Shown here piece after piece: positions 1 to 7,328 of a stretch of DNA of 32,243 nt. The notes beneath the pieces are model-generated. The model had not been told where the DNA came from and ran no database searches. It saw only the letters and a list, made by a program, of their open reading frames with translations. Numbering within the stretch: position 1 is the first letter of the stretch; every line of letters begins with the position of its first letter. Source of the stretch: Streptomyces tricolor (GTDB lineage Bacteria; Actinomycetota; Actinomycetes; Streptomycetales; Streptomycetaceae); assembly GCF_002155905.1 (NCBI RefSeq), contig NZ_MUMF01000247.1, positions 1-32,243 on the forward strand, in the 5' to 3' direction. A program made the position numbers and the translations under genes.

Positions 1-94
1 CCCCGCCGGCCCTCGCGTCGTACCGGAGGCGAGGGCGGACGTCGGGGCCGAGCGGAAGCGGACCCTCGGGCCCCGCCGTGGGCCCGGTGACCCG

Positions 95-1224
95 GTGAAG
101 ACCCTGCTGCACCGGCACCGGGAGCTGTGCGAACGGGCCGTGGATCCGCTGGAGATCGCGGCGGGGCTGGAGGCACACGGTCTCACCGACCGGGCCGCCG
201 CGCGGTTCCGCCACCGGGACGTGTTCTCGCTCGCCGAGGAACTGTACGCGCGCGTGCCGCGCACCACCGAGCCGCGCCCGCGGCGCCAACCCCTGCCGGC
301 GCCCCGGGTCCGTGCGGGCTGGGTCCTGCTCACCCTCCTGCCCGGAGCGCTCGGCGCGGCCACGGTGACCGGGCTGCGGCTCACCCACGGCCATCCCCGC
401 CTGCTCGTGGCACTCGGCGGCCTCCTCGCCGTCGCCCTCGCCACGCGCGCCGCACTGCGCCACGGCCCGCTCGCCGGTCCGCCCGGCACACGCGCGTGGG
501 ACACCGCGCTCGCCACGCGCGCACGGCGCACCGAGGCCGGCCCGCGCGGCGCACCGCGATCGGCACGCGCGCGTGGACGCTCTGGCTGCTCGGCTACGCC
601 CTCGCGGGCGACGGCCTCCTCCGCGCCGTCCTCGCAGGCGGCCCCGACACGCTGCCCACCGGCGCCCCGGACGGCCCCTGGCCCCTGGCCACCGCGCCCG
701 TCCTCGCCCTCCTGTCGGCCTGCGCCCCGGCGGCCTGGTCCGCCCATCTCCTCGCCGCCGGCGCCCGCCGCAGACTCGCCGGCAGCCGAGGCCTGGAGGA
801 CTTCACGGCCGCGGTGAAACCGCTGCTGCTCGGCGTGTCCGCCCTGTTCCTGGGCGCCCTGGCCGCACTGCTGGCCCTGTGCGGCACGGTCCTGCACGCA
901 CCCGCGGCCCTTCCGCAGGCCCTCACCCTGGGCGCCCTGCTCCTCCTCGCCCGCCTGCTCACCGTGCACCGACACCGCCGCGCCCCCGCCCTGGCGCTGG
1001 GCGCGGCGGCGGCCACGGAGGCGGCGGCCCTGGCGCTGCCGCTGGCCGGCCGGCTGCCCGGCTGCGCCGTCCTGGCGACCCCCGTCGACACCCTCGTCGG
1101 CGCCTGGGGCGAGGCCGCCGTACCGGCCCTCGCCTGCGGCACCGCCGCCCTGGCCCTGCTGTGGCACGCCGGCCGCACCCTCACCCGGGCCTCGGCCCAC
1201 GCGCCCACCGGAGCACCCGAGTGA
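95..1224 (+). pseudogene. multi-pass membrane protein gene with a -1 frameshift
   Basis: Two overlapping frames make one protein. The first part, read from the GTG at 95, begins MKTLLHRHRELCERAVDPLE and has hydrophobic segments near residues 75-95 and 103-118. Near 541-560 the plausible sequence moves to the frame ending at 1224, where it reads IGTRAWTLWLLGYAL and continues with several Leu/Ala-rich membrane segments up to the TGA at 1222-1224. Adding one C to the CCC run at 541-543 would join the frames as GPARRTAIGT. This is therefore either a sequencing error or a recent deletion. The conserved-looking N-terminus resembles integral membrane proteins common in Streptomyces near epimerase and spherulin-4 genes, possibly in polysaccharide export; the function is inferred only from the neighbours. 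The frame stays open upstream to the window edge, so a start before position 1 cannot be excluded. Confidence 0.7.
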
Positions 1225-1292
1225 ACCTTCCGCCACCGGCCCGGTCCACCCGCCGGAGGCATCCGCACCACCCCTCTGAAGGAGAACACCAG

Positions 1293-1406
1293 ATGACCAC
1301 CTCCCGAGCCGGAGCGCCTGGCACCGCCGGCGCCTCCGGAGCAGCCGCAGGAGCCGTCGAAACGGCCGGTACCACCGGCGCGCACACCCCGGGAGCCGCC
1401 CGATGA
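1293..1406 (+). CDS. small 37-aa ORF coupled to the epimerase gene
   Basis: The ATG at 1293 has a strong ribosome binding site, GAAGGAG (1278-1284), at normal spacing. The ORF ends in TGA at 1404-1406, which overlaps the epimerase ATG at 1403 (ATGA). The product is only Ala, Gly, Thr, Pro and Ser with a few charged residues (MTTSRAGAPGTAGASG...) and has no recognisable domain. It could be a short leader that couples translation into the epimerase gene, the shrunken remnant of a gene that sits here in relatives, or a true small protein. I do not recognise a family. The good Shine-Dalgarno and the stop-start overlap are the only support. Confidence 0.45.
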   Translation: MTTSRAGAPGTAGASGAAAGAVETAGTTGAHTPGAAR

Positions 1407-2362
1407 GGGTCCTGCTGATCGGAGCCAACGGATTCATCGGCCGCTTCGTCGCCGACCGCCTGCTCGCCGACCCGGCCGTCCAGCTCACCGCGCTCGGCCG
1501 CGGCGACGACGCCGACGTCCGCTTCGACCTCGCCACCGGCAGCCCGGGCGCGCTCACCCGCTTCCTCGACGCGGTCCACCCCGGGGTCGTCATCAACTGC
1601 GCCGGCGCCACCCGCGGCGGCGCCCGCGAACTCACCCGGCACAACACCGTCGCCGTGGCCACCGTCTGCGAGGCGCTGCGCCGCAGCGGATGCGGTGCCC
1701 GCCTGGTGCAGATCGGCTGCGGTTCCGAGTACGGGCCCAGCCAGCCCGGCTCCTCCACCGCCGAGGACGCCGTACCGCGCCCCGGCGGCCCGTACGGCGT
1801 CAGCAAGCTCGCCGCGACCGAACTGGTCCTCGGCTCCGGCCTGGACGCCGTCGTCCTGCGGGTCTTCTCGCCGGCCGGCCCGGGCACCCCGGCCGGCTCC
1901 CCGCTGGGCCGCCTGGCGGAGGCCATGCGCCGCGCCATGCAGGCCGGCGACGGCGAACTCAAACTCGGCGGCCTCGGCGTCCAGCGCGACTTCGTGGACG
2001 TACGCGATGTCGCGCGGGCCGTGCACGCCGCCTCGCTCTCCGCCGCACAGGGGGTGATCAACATCGGCTCCGGCCGCGCCGTCCGGCTCAGAGACGCCGC
2101 CGCCGTCCTCGCGCGCGTGGCCGGATACGGCGGTGCCCTCCACGAACTCGACACCCCGCCCGGGCCGCTGCGCAGCGCCATCGGCCATCCCCGGGCCGAC
2201 TCCGAGCACCCGGCCCCGGTGGCGTACCCGTACCCGGACGGCTGCGGCAGCTGGCAGCAGGCCGACGTGCGCACCGCGCGCGACCGGCTCGGCTGGCGGC
2301 CCCGCATCAACCTCGAGGAATCCCTGGCCGACATCTGGATGGAGGCGGCATGCCGCATCTGA
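1403..2362 (+). CDS. NAD-dependent epimerase/dehydratase (extended SDR)
   Basis: This 319-residue protein is a typical extended short-chain dehydrogenase, the family that makes modified nucleotide sugars. The Rossmann dinucleotide-binding motif GANGFIG is at residues 7-13. The catalytic pair Tyr131 and Lys135 is in YGVSK, and RDFVDVRDVARA near residue 195 is the usual conserved block of sugar-nucleotide epimerases. The length is normal. It starts inside the stop of the 37-codon ORF and ends 13 bp inside the next gene, so it belongs to one transcription unit with the membrane protein and the spherulin-4-like gene. Its substrate is probably a UDP- or dTDP-sugar but cannot be told from sequence alone. 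A role in a surface glycan is inferred from context. Confidence 0.88.
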   Translation: MRVLLIGANGFIGRFVADRLLADPAVQLTALGRGDDADVRFDLATGSPGALTRFLDAVHPGVVINCAGATRGGARELTRHNTVAVATVCEALRRSGCGARLVQIGCGSEYGPSQPGSSTAEDAVPRPGGPYGVSKLAATELVLGSGLDAVVLRVFSPAGPGTPAGSPLGRLAEAMRRAMQAGDGELKLGGLGVQRDFVDVRDVARAVHAASLSAAQGVINIGSGRAVRLRDAAAVLARVAGYGGALHELDTPPGPLRSAIGHPRADSEHPAPVAYPYPDGCGSWQQADVRTARDRLGWRPRINLEESLADIWMEAACRI

Positions 2363-3099
2363 CCGGCACCACCGCGGGCGCCACCGGCACCGGCGTCCGC
2401 ACCGCCCTCGGCGTTCCCGGCTTCGCCCACCCGCTCGTCGCCCCGGCCCAGTGGGCGGAACTGGCCCGCCCCGGCACCCCGCTGGACTGGGTGGTGCTCG
2501 ATGTCGCCGCCGGTCCCGGCAGCCGTCCCGACCCGCACTGCCTGGAGGCCGCGGGCCGGCTGCGGGCCGCGGGCGTGCGCGTCCTCGGCCACCTCGATCT
2601 CACCTACGGCGCCCGGGTCTTCGGCGATCTGCTCTCCGACGCCCACCGCCACCTCGACTGGTACCGGGTCGACGGCTTCCTGCTGGACCGCTGCCCCACC
2701 GAGCGCACCGGGCTGCCCGAGGTCCGCCGTGCGATCACCACGCTCCGGGCGATCAGTGACACCGCCCACATCGTCCTCGGCCACGGCCGCCACCCGCACC
2801 CCGGCTACGCCGAGAACGCCGACCAGCTGGTGACCTTCGCCGGCTCCTGGTCCGACTACCGCTGGTCGCAGGTGGCCGAGTGGACCGCCGACTACCCGCC
2901 CGACCGCTTCTGCCACTTCGTGCACAGCGTGCCCCGCGGCCACCTGGACGAGGCGCTGCGGATCGCCCGCTGGCAGGGCGCGGCGACGGTCTACTTCACC
3001 GACCGCACGGACAGGGGCGGTCGGGCGGACCCCTGGGAGGGCATGCCCGGCTACTGGGACGAAATCGTCTCGCGGGTCGGAACGGGTGTCTCGGAATGA
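2350..3099 (+). CDS. spherulation-specific family 4 protein (spherulin-4 / GH135-like)
   Basis: The ATG at 2350 follows GGAGGCG (2341-2347) and lies inside the end of the epimerase gene. The 249-residue product resembles the spherulin-4 family of TIM-barrel proteins. Residues such as LDWVVLDVAAGPG, GVRVLGHLDLTYG and DWYRVDGFLLDRCP are the strand ends with Asp/Glu-type residues expected of that family. Fungal members (GH135, Sph3) cleave galactosaminogalactan-type glycans, and in bacteria the family is often next to exopolysaccharide genes. No clear signal peptide is visible, so it may act in the cytoplasm or leave by another route. The epimerase and membrane protein upstream fit a glycan synthesis and trimming operon; the substrate is inferred, not shown. 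Confidence 0.8.
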   Translation: MPHLTGTTAGATGTGVRTALGVPGFAHPLVAPAQWAELARPGTPLDWVVLDVAAGPGSRPDPHCLEAAGRLRAAGVRVLGHLDLTYGARVFGDLLSDAHRHLDWYRVDGFLLDRCPTERTGLPEVRRAITTLRAISDTAHIVLGHGRHPHPGYAENADQLVTFAGSWSDYRWSQVAEWTADYPPDRFCHFVHSVPRGHLDEALRIARWQGAATVYFTDRTDRGGRADPWEGMPGYWDEIVSRVGTGVSE

Positions 3100-3162
3100 A
3101 GAAGGCCGTGGCAGTGTTACGAGGAGAACAACTGTAGTGATTGACCGACCAACGGAGTCCCC

Positions 3163-4341
3163 GTGTCGCTGCCACCCCTGGTCGAGCCGGCTTCCGAGCT
3201 CACCGTAGACGAGGTCCGCAGGTACTCCCGCCACCTGATCATCCCCGACGTGGGCATGGACGGGCAGAAGCGGCTGAAGAACGCCAAGGTGCTCTGTGTG
3301 GGCGCCGGGGGCCTGGGCTCGCCGGCGCTGATGTACCTGGCCGCGGCGGGCGTGGGCACGCTCGGCATCGTGGAGTTCGACGAGGTCGACGAGTCGAACC
3401 TGCAGCGCCAGATCATCCACAGCCAGTCGGACATCGGCCGCTCCAAGGCCGAGTCCGCGCGCGACAGCGTCAAGGGCATCAACCCGTACGTGAACGTGAT
3501 CCTTCACGAGGAGCGGCTGGAAGCCGACAACGTGATGGAGATCTTCAGCCAGTACGACCTGATCGTCGACGGCACCGACAACTTCGCGACCCGCTACCTG
3601 GTCAACGACGCGTGCGTGCTGCTGAACAAGCCGTACGTGTGGGGTTCGATCTACCGCTTCGACGGCCAGGCCTCGGTGTTCTGGTCCGAGCACGGCCCCT
3701 GCTACCGCTGCCTCTACCCGGAGCCCCCGCCCCCCGGCATGGTCCCCTCCTGCGCCGAGGGCGGCGTCCTGGGCGTGCTGTGCGCGTCCATCGGCTCCAT
3801 CCAGGTCAACGAGGCCATCAAGCTTCTCGCGGGCATCGGCGAGCCGCTGGTCGGCCGCCTGATGATCTACGACGCCCTGGAGATGCAGTACCGCCAGGTC
3901 AAGGTCCGCAAGGACCCCAACTGCGCGGTCTGCGGCGAGAACCCCACCGTCACCGAGCTGATCGACTACGAGGCCTTCTGCGGCGTCGTCTCCGAGGAGG
4001 CCCAGCAGGCCGCGGCCGGTTCGACGATCACTCCGAAGCAGCTCAAGGAGTGGATCGACGACGGCGAGAACCTCGAGATCATCGACGTCCGCGAGCCGAA
4101 CGAGTACGAGATCGTCTCCATCCCGGGTGCCAAGCTGATCCCGAAGAACGAGTTCCTCATGGGCACCGCCCTGGAGGGCCTCCCGCAGGACAAGAAGATC
4201 GTCCTGCATTGCAAGACGGGTGTCCGCAGTGCGGAAGTCCTCGCGGTCCTGAAGTCCGCGGGCTTCGCCGACGCGGTCCACGTCGGCGGCGGCGTGATCG
4301 GTTGGGTCAACCAGATCGAACCGCACAAGCCGGTCTACTGA
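3163..4341 (+). CDS. moeZ: MoeZ: adenylyltransferase/sulfurtransferase
   Basis: This 392-residue two-domain protein has an E1/ThiF-like adenylation domain in residues ~15-260 and a C-terminal rhodanese domain in ~285-390. The nucleotide-binding loop GAGGLG begins at residue 48. Zinc is held by CYRC (180, 183) and CAVC (254, 257). The rhodanese loop HCKTGVRS carries the sulfur-accepting Cys350. The family adenylates the C-terminal Gly-Gly of small sulfur carrier proteins (ThiS, MoaD, CysO types) and makes them thiocarboxylates for thiamine, molybdopterin, cysteine or specialised sulfur metabolites. The GTG at 3163 has GGAG at 3153-3156. The last codons, CCG GTC TAC TGA, lie inside the attachment core of the integrated element, which leaves the protein unbroken. 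Confidence 0.95.
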   Translation: MSLPPLVEPASELTVDEVRRYSRHLIIPDVGMDGQKRLKNAKVLCVGAGGLGSPALMYLAAAGVGTLGIVEFDEVDESNLQRQIIHSQSDIGRSKAESARDSVKGINPYVNVILHEERLEADNVMEIFSQYDLIVDGTDNFATRYLVNDACVLLNKPYVWGSIYRFDGQASVFWSEHGPCYRCLYPEPPPPGMVPSCAEGGVLGVLCASIGSIQVNEAIKLLAGIGEPLVGRLMIYDALEMQYRQVKVRKDPNCAVCGENPTVTELIDYEAFCGVVSEEAQQAAAGSTITPKQLKEWIDDGENLEIIDVREPNEYEIVSIPGAKLIPKNEFLMGTALEGLPQDKKIVLHCKTGVRSAEVLAVLKSAGFADAVHVGGGVIGWVNQIEPHKPVY

Positions 4342-4344
4342 TCA
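4329..4344. repeat. attL core
   Basis: GCCGGTCTACTGATCA covers the last codons and the stop of moeZ. It is identical to the copy at 18418-18433. Sequence before the core is unrelated between the two sites. Sequence after it is related but diverged, as expected when the element carries its own version of the target gene's end. Confidence 0.85.
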
Positions 4345-4346
4345 AC

Positions 4347-4411
4347 GGTTCCGTCGACCAGCGGGACCGAAGAAGCCCATGGCTCTGACCTCGTCGGATG
4401 CCGTGGGCTTC
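4347..4411 (+). terminator. moeZ terminator supplied by the element
   Basis: Two hairpins follow the moeZ stop. The first pairs GGTTCC (4347-4352) with GGGACC (4363-4368), using one G-T pair. The second has a 12-bp stem, GAAGCCCATGGC (4372-4383) with GCCGTGGGCTTC (4400-4411), and one T-G pair. The same two-hairpin layout follows the right att core with different bases. Confidence 0.7.
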
Positions 4412-4442
4412 TGTCGTTGTTGGTTGGCGTCGACTGACGCCG

Positions 4443-4461
4443 GACGGCCCAGCGACGGCCC
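4443..4461. promoter_or_regulatory. putative left arm-type integrase sites (two GACGGCCC boxes)
   Basis: GACGGCCC occurs at 4443-4450 and 4454-4461, exactly 11 bp apart. The same box at the same 11-bp step occurs near attR (18345 and 18356), with a further copy at 18327. Paired boxes on both arms at about one helical turn are what arm-type sites of tyrosine integrases look like. Binding is inferred. Confidence 0.5.
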
Positions 4462-4485
4462 GGGGTAGCACCTCTTCGCAAGATG

Positions 4486-4686
4486 TCATCGGAACAGCCC
4501 CGGGACGGGGCAGATCTCCAGTGGCTCGCCTGGCCGGTCGGTCCAGCTCCACCAGACATGCTGATCGGTACACCGCCACAGCATCCGGCAGCCCCGTCGG
4601 CCATCGTCCTCCCGCTTGGAGAGGACGAAGCCACCGGACTGCATGGGCTGGCTGCACCTGGGACAATCAGGGGTCTCGTCGGTCAT
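4486..4686 (-). CDS. small zinc-ribbon-like protein
   Basis: This 66-residue protein, beginning MTDETPDCPRCSQPM, has CPRC near the N-terminus and a second Cys pair around CRMLWRC in the middle, followed by WWSW. This suggests a small metal-binding ribbon. The ATG at 4686 was chosen over the longer frame to 4824 because the region above it has poor coding character. The sequence TTAGTTACGGT ends 7 bases before this ATG, which would suit a promoter giving a leaderless message, as no Shine-Dalgarno is visible. It faces back toward moeZ at the left end of the element. The function is unknown; it is probably AICE cargo. Confidence 0.6.
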   Translation of the reverse strand: MTDETPDCPRCSQPMQSGGFVLSKREDDGRRGCRMLWRCTDQHVWWSWTDRPGEPLEICPVPGLFR

Positions 4687-4981
4687 GGGAAGCACCGTAA
4701 CTAAGTGACCTCTTCGTCCCGAAGCAACTTGGGTGGGGGTGCCGCCTTGGGCTGATCTGGCTCTCACCTGGTGCAACGGTGCTTGTCCGCCGCTGTGCGT
4801 CTGCGTTGTCACGCAGTTAGACACTCACTCGGGAGGCGGACCGCCCGGAAGGTGTTGCGCGGGTTGTACGGGGGAGCCTGCTGCCTGCGTCAGATGTCTG
4901 TGCCATCAGGGCGCGGGAAACCATGCTGCCTACAGGTGGCCGTGTGCGTATCGTCGGTCTGAACCGTGGGGGTGGAAGCCT

Positions 4982-5377
4982 GTGTTGTACGCGCACGAGG
5001 TGGTCCTCAACGAACTCGCACAGGGGCTCAGAACTGTGGCAGAGGGCGTCGAGTGGTTCGAGGGACTATCAGAGGGCGACCGACGCAAAGTCCTGCACGC
5101 CTTGGTGCTGTTCTGCGGGCAGGCCCGCGCCCGCGAAGAGGACGTACCGGAGAGCATCGCGCGTTCCGGCATCCGTCCTACTCACACGCCGGCGGTGATG
5201 CTCACGAAGTGGCGCTTCGGGATGGAAGCGCTTCCGGCCTACGAACTAACTAAATCCTTCCGCCTGCTCGTCGCCCTCTTCAGCATCGCTGACACCCGCA
5301 GGCGGGCGCTGCACTGCGCCGATGGATGTGGCCACGCGTGGCACAACCTGCCGGATCCGCCACAGGACGCAACCTGA
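4982..5377 (+). CDS. DUF5958-like protein
   Basis: This 131-residue protein begins VLYAHEVVLNELAQGLRTVA and contains GVEWFEGLSEGDRRKVLHAL, then TPAVMLTKW and a late DGCGHAWHN segment. It resembles a family of unknown function (DUF5958) that I associate with Streptomyces. The GTG at 4982 was chosen because GGTGGAAG lies just upstream at the right distance, and because the longer frame from 4733 is Cys-rich and looks non-coding. No membrane segment or catalytic motif is visible. It is a single-gene unit between the zinc-ribbon gene and decayed DNA. The biochemical role is not known. Confidence 0.7.
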   Translation: MLYAHEVVLNELAQGLRTVAEGVEWFEGLSEGDRRKVLHALVLFCGQARAREEDVPESIARSGIRPTHTPAVMLTKWRFGMEALPAYELTKSFRLLVALFSIADTRRRALHCADGCGHAWHNLPDPPQDAT

Positions 5378-5502
5378 AATGTCTTCTTGCCCTGGGTCTT
5401 GCCGGGGATCTTGGTGAGCTGGGTTTTTGCTGGTCAGGTGCGGTGGGCTCGTGCGCCTGGTGGTCGTCGTTGGTCGTCATTGGCCACTGTCGAGCGGCCT
5501 CG

Positions 5503-5521
5503 GACGGCTCAGAGACGGCCC
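5503..5521. repeat. extra GACGGC box pair, possible relic attachment arm
   Basis: GACGGCTC at 5503 and GACGGCCC at 5514 repeat the box pair of the left arm with the same 11-bp step. A GTCGTCGTTGGTCGT stretch shortly before (from 5463) recalls GTCGTTGTTGGTTGG before the left-arm pair (from 4413). The surrounding 5378-5526 carries no gene I can support. It may be the remains of an older left end of a related element. Confidence 0.4.
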
Positions 5522-5526
5522 AGCCA

Positions 5527-5810
5527 TCAAGGCTCCGACCCGGTCTCTACGTTCGCCAGCGCCGACGTATAGCGCTGCACAGCACTTCGAACCAACTCAC
5601 GCAGAGATACCGCAGCCTCCACAACCAGCCTCTTCGTCTCCTTAGGCGCTGAGTCCCCAGACCGTGTGCCACACGTGCGGGTCTCGGAGGCCGGCGAAGC
5701 GTGGGTGCCCGACTCCGGCCGCCACCGCCGTGTACGTGGCAGAAGCCGTTCCAGCCCGCAGGGTTCCGGCATGCTCGCCCTTGCCGTGTCACAGCAGCAC
5801 AACGCCCCAT
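5527..5810 (-). pseudogene. frameshifted gene with a CxAxTxxGxxCxN...CxxH motif
   Basis: The ATG at 5810 opens with MGRCAAVTRQGRACRNPAGW and continues to GFCHVHGGGG. This is a well-known small zinc-site pattern (Cys, Cys, Cys, His) of short actinobacterial and phage proteins. Just after this, near 5715-5730, the plausible coding frame changes. The other frame reads APKETKRLVVEAAVSLRELV and ends at 5527, and it has normal amino acid composition. One missing base would join the two into a protein of ~94 residues. The uncorrected first frame instead runs into Arg- and Trp-rich sequence ending at 5547. It is either a decayed gene or a sequencing error. The function is unknown. Confidence 0.5.
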
Positions 5811-5898
5811 GAACCGATTCTGACGTGGCCAGGGCGAGCAGGTGCGCCAGTTCGGACCTTTGGTTGTGACAGTTGTCCGGCCCTACGCTCACGGCAAT

Positions 5899-6024
5899 CA
5901 GCTTGGGAAGCTGCGAGCACTAGCGGTCCATTCGACTGCTGACCTTGGCGAACAGTCTGAGAGCTACCTGTCGGCCTCGGCTACGTTCACCGTGGTTCCC
6001 CGTTGTTCCCCGCTCGATCTGGTG
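5899..6024. repeat. att-like repeat, copy A (hairpin plus GTTCCCC boxes)
   Basis: It begins with the perfect hairpin CAGCTTGGGAAGCTG (5899-5913). Ninety-two bases on comes CGTGGTTCCCCGTTG, with GTTCCCC boxes at 5995 and 6005, then CTCGATCTGGTG. Copy B at 7329-7456 has the same hairpin and boxes in the same order, 94 bases apart, while the DNA between has diverged. On the minus strand the hairpin reads AGCTTCCCAAGCT, like the anticodon arm of tRNA-Gly(CCC). Confidence 0.6.
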
Positions 6025-6033
6025 CGGCCGGGA

Positions 6034-6468
6034 TCATCCGCGTTGAAACCCGATGTCACCGAACACGCAGACGACGCGCCCATAGTCTTCGATCTGTTGC
6101 TGTTGTTCGTCGGGACGAGGTGCGTGCTCGTTGTCTCCACACCTGAGGACTGTTCCGTCGTCTCCCTCAAATGCGGAGACAACGCCTCCATGATGGCTAC
6201 AGGCTCCTGGGCGGCCGATGGAGTCTGACGGCCACCCGTCTGAGCACTCGTAGCCCTGATACGTCCAGCGAACTGGCGTGTGCGTGGCGGATGGAACTCC
6301 AGAGCTGACCGGCGGATCCTCGTCGTCATCGTTCCACCCACTGAGTTGGGCTGTGATCGGGAGGACGACGAAGATCCCTACGCCGATAAGGCCGGCCACG
6401 GAGTAGGCCACCACCCGAGCGACCCGCCATGCGCGGCTCTCGACGAGCCTTTGCAGGAGACTGCGCAC
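6034..6468 (-). CDS. membrane-anchored DUF3761-like protein
   Basis: This 144-residue protein has a cationic N-terminus and a single membrane segment at about residues 20-45 (VVAYSVAGLIGVGIFVVLP). An acidic linker (NDDDEDPP) follows, then a C-terminal domain with CSDGWPSDS and GACSHHGGV. The Cys-Asp-Gly ... Ala-Cys-Ser-His-His-Gly-Gly pattern is that of DUF3761, a small domain often exported or membrane-tethered, with two Cys that could bind metal or form a disulfide. The start used is the GTG at 6468, preceded by a weak AGAAG. It lies between the two att-like repeats and ends 10 bp from copy A, so it may have arrived with that older element. The function is unknown. Confidence 0.72.
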   Translation of the reverse strand: MRSLLQRLVESRAWRVARVVAYSVAGLIGVGIFVVLPITAQLSGWNDDDEDPPVSSGVPSATHTPVRWTYQGYECSDGWPSDSIGRPGACSHHGGVVSAFEGDDGTVLRCGDNEHAPRPDEQQQQIEDYGRVVCVFGDIGFQRG

Positions 6469-6730
6469 GGAAGACTTCTAGCAGAGCAAGCGGCTGCAGC
6501 GGGCCCATTCGCCGACGTTGGCGGCAGCTCCAGAGCGTCAAGCGGCGGACTACTGGTCGTCGTGTCTGGCATTCCGCAGACCCACCAACACGCTTTCCAA
6601 GTCTGTTGGTAGGGGGAAGGGGCGCAGCCGTGTCCGTTCACCTGCGTTCATGGGCGAACGAGGGCCGGGCTGGCCCCTGGCGATGGACCCGTCTGTACGG
6701 CGGTGAACGTAGCTGAATGAGACGGAAACT
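6469..6730. other. gene-poor stretch without supported coding
   Basis: Several frames are open, but none has convincing codon bias, a good ribosome site or a recognisable motif. A plus-strand frame ends ...RWTRLYGGERS at 6716, shortly before a strong hairpin, and may be the tail of a decayed gene. A 33-codon minus-strand ORF (6550-6651) is equally weak. Confidence 0.4.
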
Positions 6731-6762
6731 GAGACGGCCTGGCACGGGGGCCAGACCGTCTC
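6731..6762 (+). terminator. strong hairpin, probable terminator
   Basis: GAGACGG (6731-6737) pairs with CCGTCTC (6756-6762), and inside it CTGG pairs with CCAG around a G-rich loop. No T-run follows, which is normal for Streptomyces terminators. It would stop transcription between the decayed region and the small gene at 6918. Confidence 0.55.
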
Positions 6763-6917
6763 TACCTGGCGCGACCTTCTGATCCGTAGCGCTATATAGA
6801 TCCGTCGGAGACGGTCATACAGGCCACGCATCGGACCCACGGGGACGCTACGGAGGGGCGGTTGCTGTGGTTGCTGTATCCGGCTGCTGTACAGCACTCT
6901 CCTGGTGGGGGGACGGC

Positions 6918-7171
6918 ATGGAATGGGAACTACTCGAACAGCTCCTGGTCGGCAACGACGAGGCCTCCATGGCCGCTCTGGCTGCACTTCGCTGCTGCGG
7001 TTCTCACGTGGTCTGGGACAGGCCACCTCTTCTGAGCTGCTCGGCCGGCGTCAGCAGCCGGTTCGCGTGGGCATCAGAGCTGCCGAAGACTCCTGGCGGT
7101 TCATGTTGTTCCTTACGGGAGACGGCGGCACGCTGATCGCGTGCACCGCCGTGCGTCGGACCCACGCCTGA
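6918..7171 (+). pseudogene. small gene with a -1 frameshift, unknown function
   Basis: The ATG at 6918 follows a GGGGGGA ribosome site (6907-6913) and reads MEWELLEQLLVGNDEASMAA, ALAALRCCGSHVVWDR. Around 7020-7040 the plausible frame moves back one base and continues SELLGRRQQPVRVGIRAAED, SWRFMLFLTGDGGTLIACTA, VRRTHA, ending at 7171. The two parts fit one protein of ~84 residues with an amphipathic helical start and a beta-rich end. Because one frame supplies a good start and the other a good end, a single-base deletion is more likely than two separate genes. I do not recognise the family. Confidence 0.45.
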
Positions 7172-7188
7172 ACCTCAGCCGACGACAG

Positions 7189-7328
7189 TCAGCCACGGCG
7201 GCGGGTGCGCCGACCGATCAGGCGCGCGTATGCCTCGCTCCACCCGCCACCGGGCTCAGCCACGCTGCTGGCGCCGTCGACCAGAGCGGGCCCCGACAGC
7301 CGGCGCGCGACCACGGCGCCGCAGCCCT
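7189..7328 (-). pseudogene. C-terminal gene fragment cut at the att-like hairpin
   Basis: This minus-strand stretch has strong G/C third-position bias and reads CGAVVARRLSGPALVDGASS, VAEPGGGWSEAYARLIGRRT, RRRG, then TGA at 7189. The reading frame continues upstream only into the hairpin of repeat copy B (7329-7343) and the repeat itself, where the composition stops looking like protein. The simplest reading is the 3' end of a host or element gene joined to foreign DNA by recombination at the hairpin. No domain can be named from so short a piece. A short gene starting at an internal GTG is the alternative. Confidence 0.4.

Noticed and set aside
4733-4981. Extended N-terminus for the DUF5958-like gene
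   Set aside because: It is Cys-rich with poor codon bias and no ribosome site, whereas the GTG at 4982 has one at the right distance.
5899-5913. A complete tRNA-Gly gene at the CAGCTTGGGAAGCTG hairpin
   Set aside because: Only the anticodon-arm-like part is present; no acceptor, D or T arm can be built around it at either copy.
5842-6228. Plus-strand 128-codon frame opposite the DUF3761-like gene
   Set aside because: It runs through the att-like repeat and opposes a minus-strand gene with a membrane segment and recognisable Cys/His motif.
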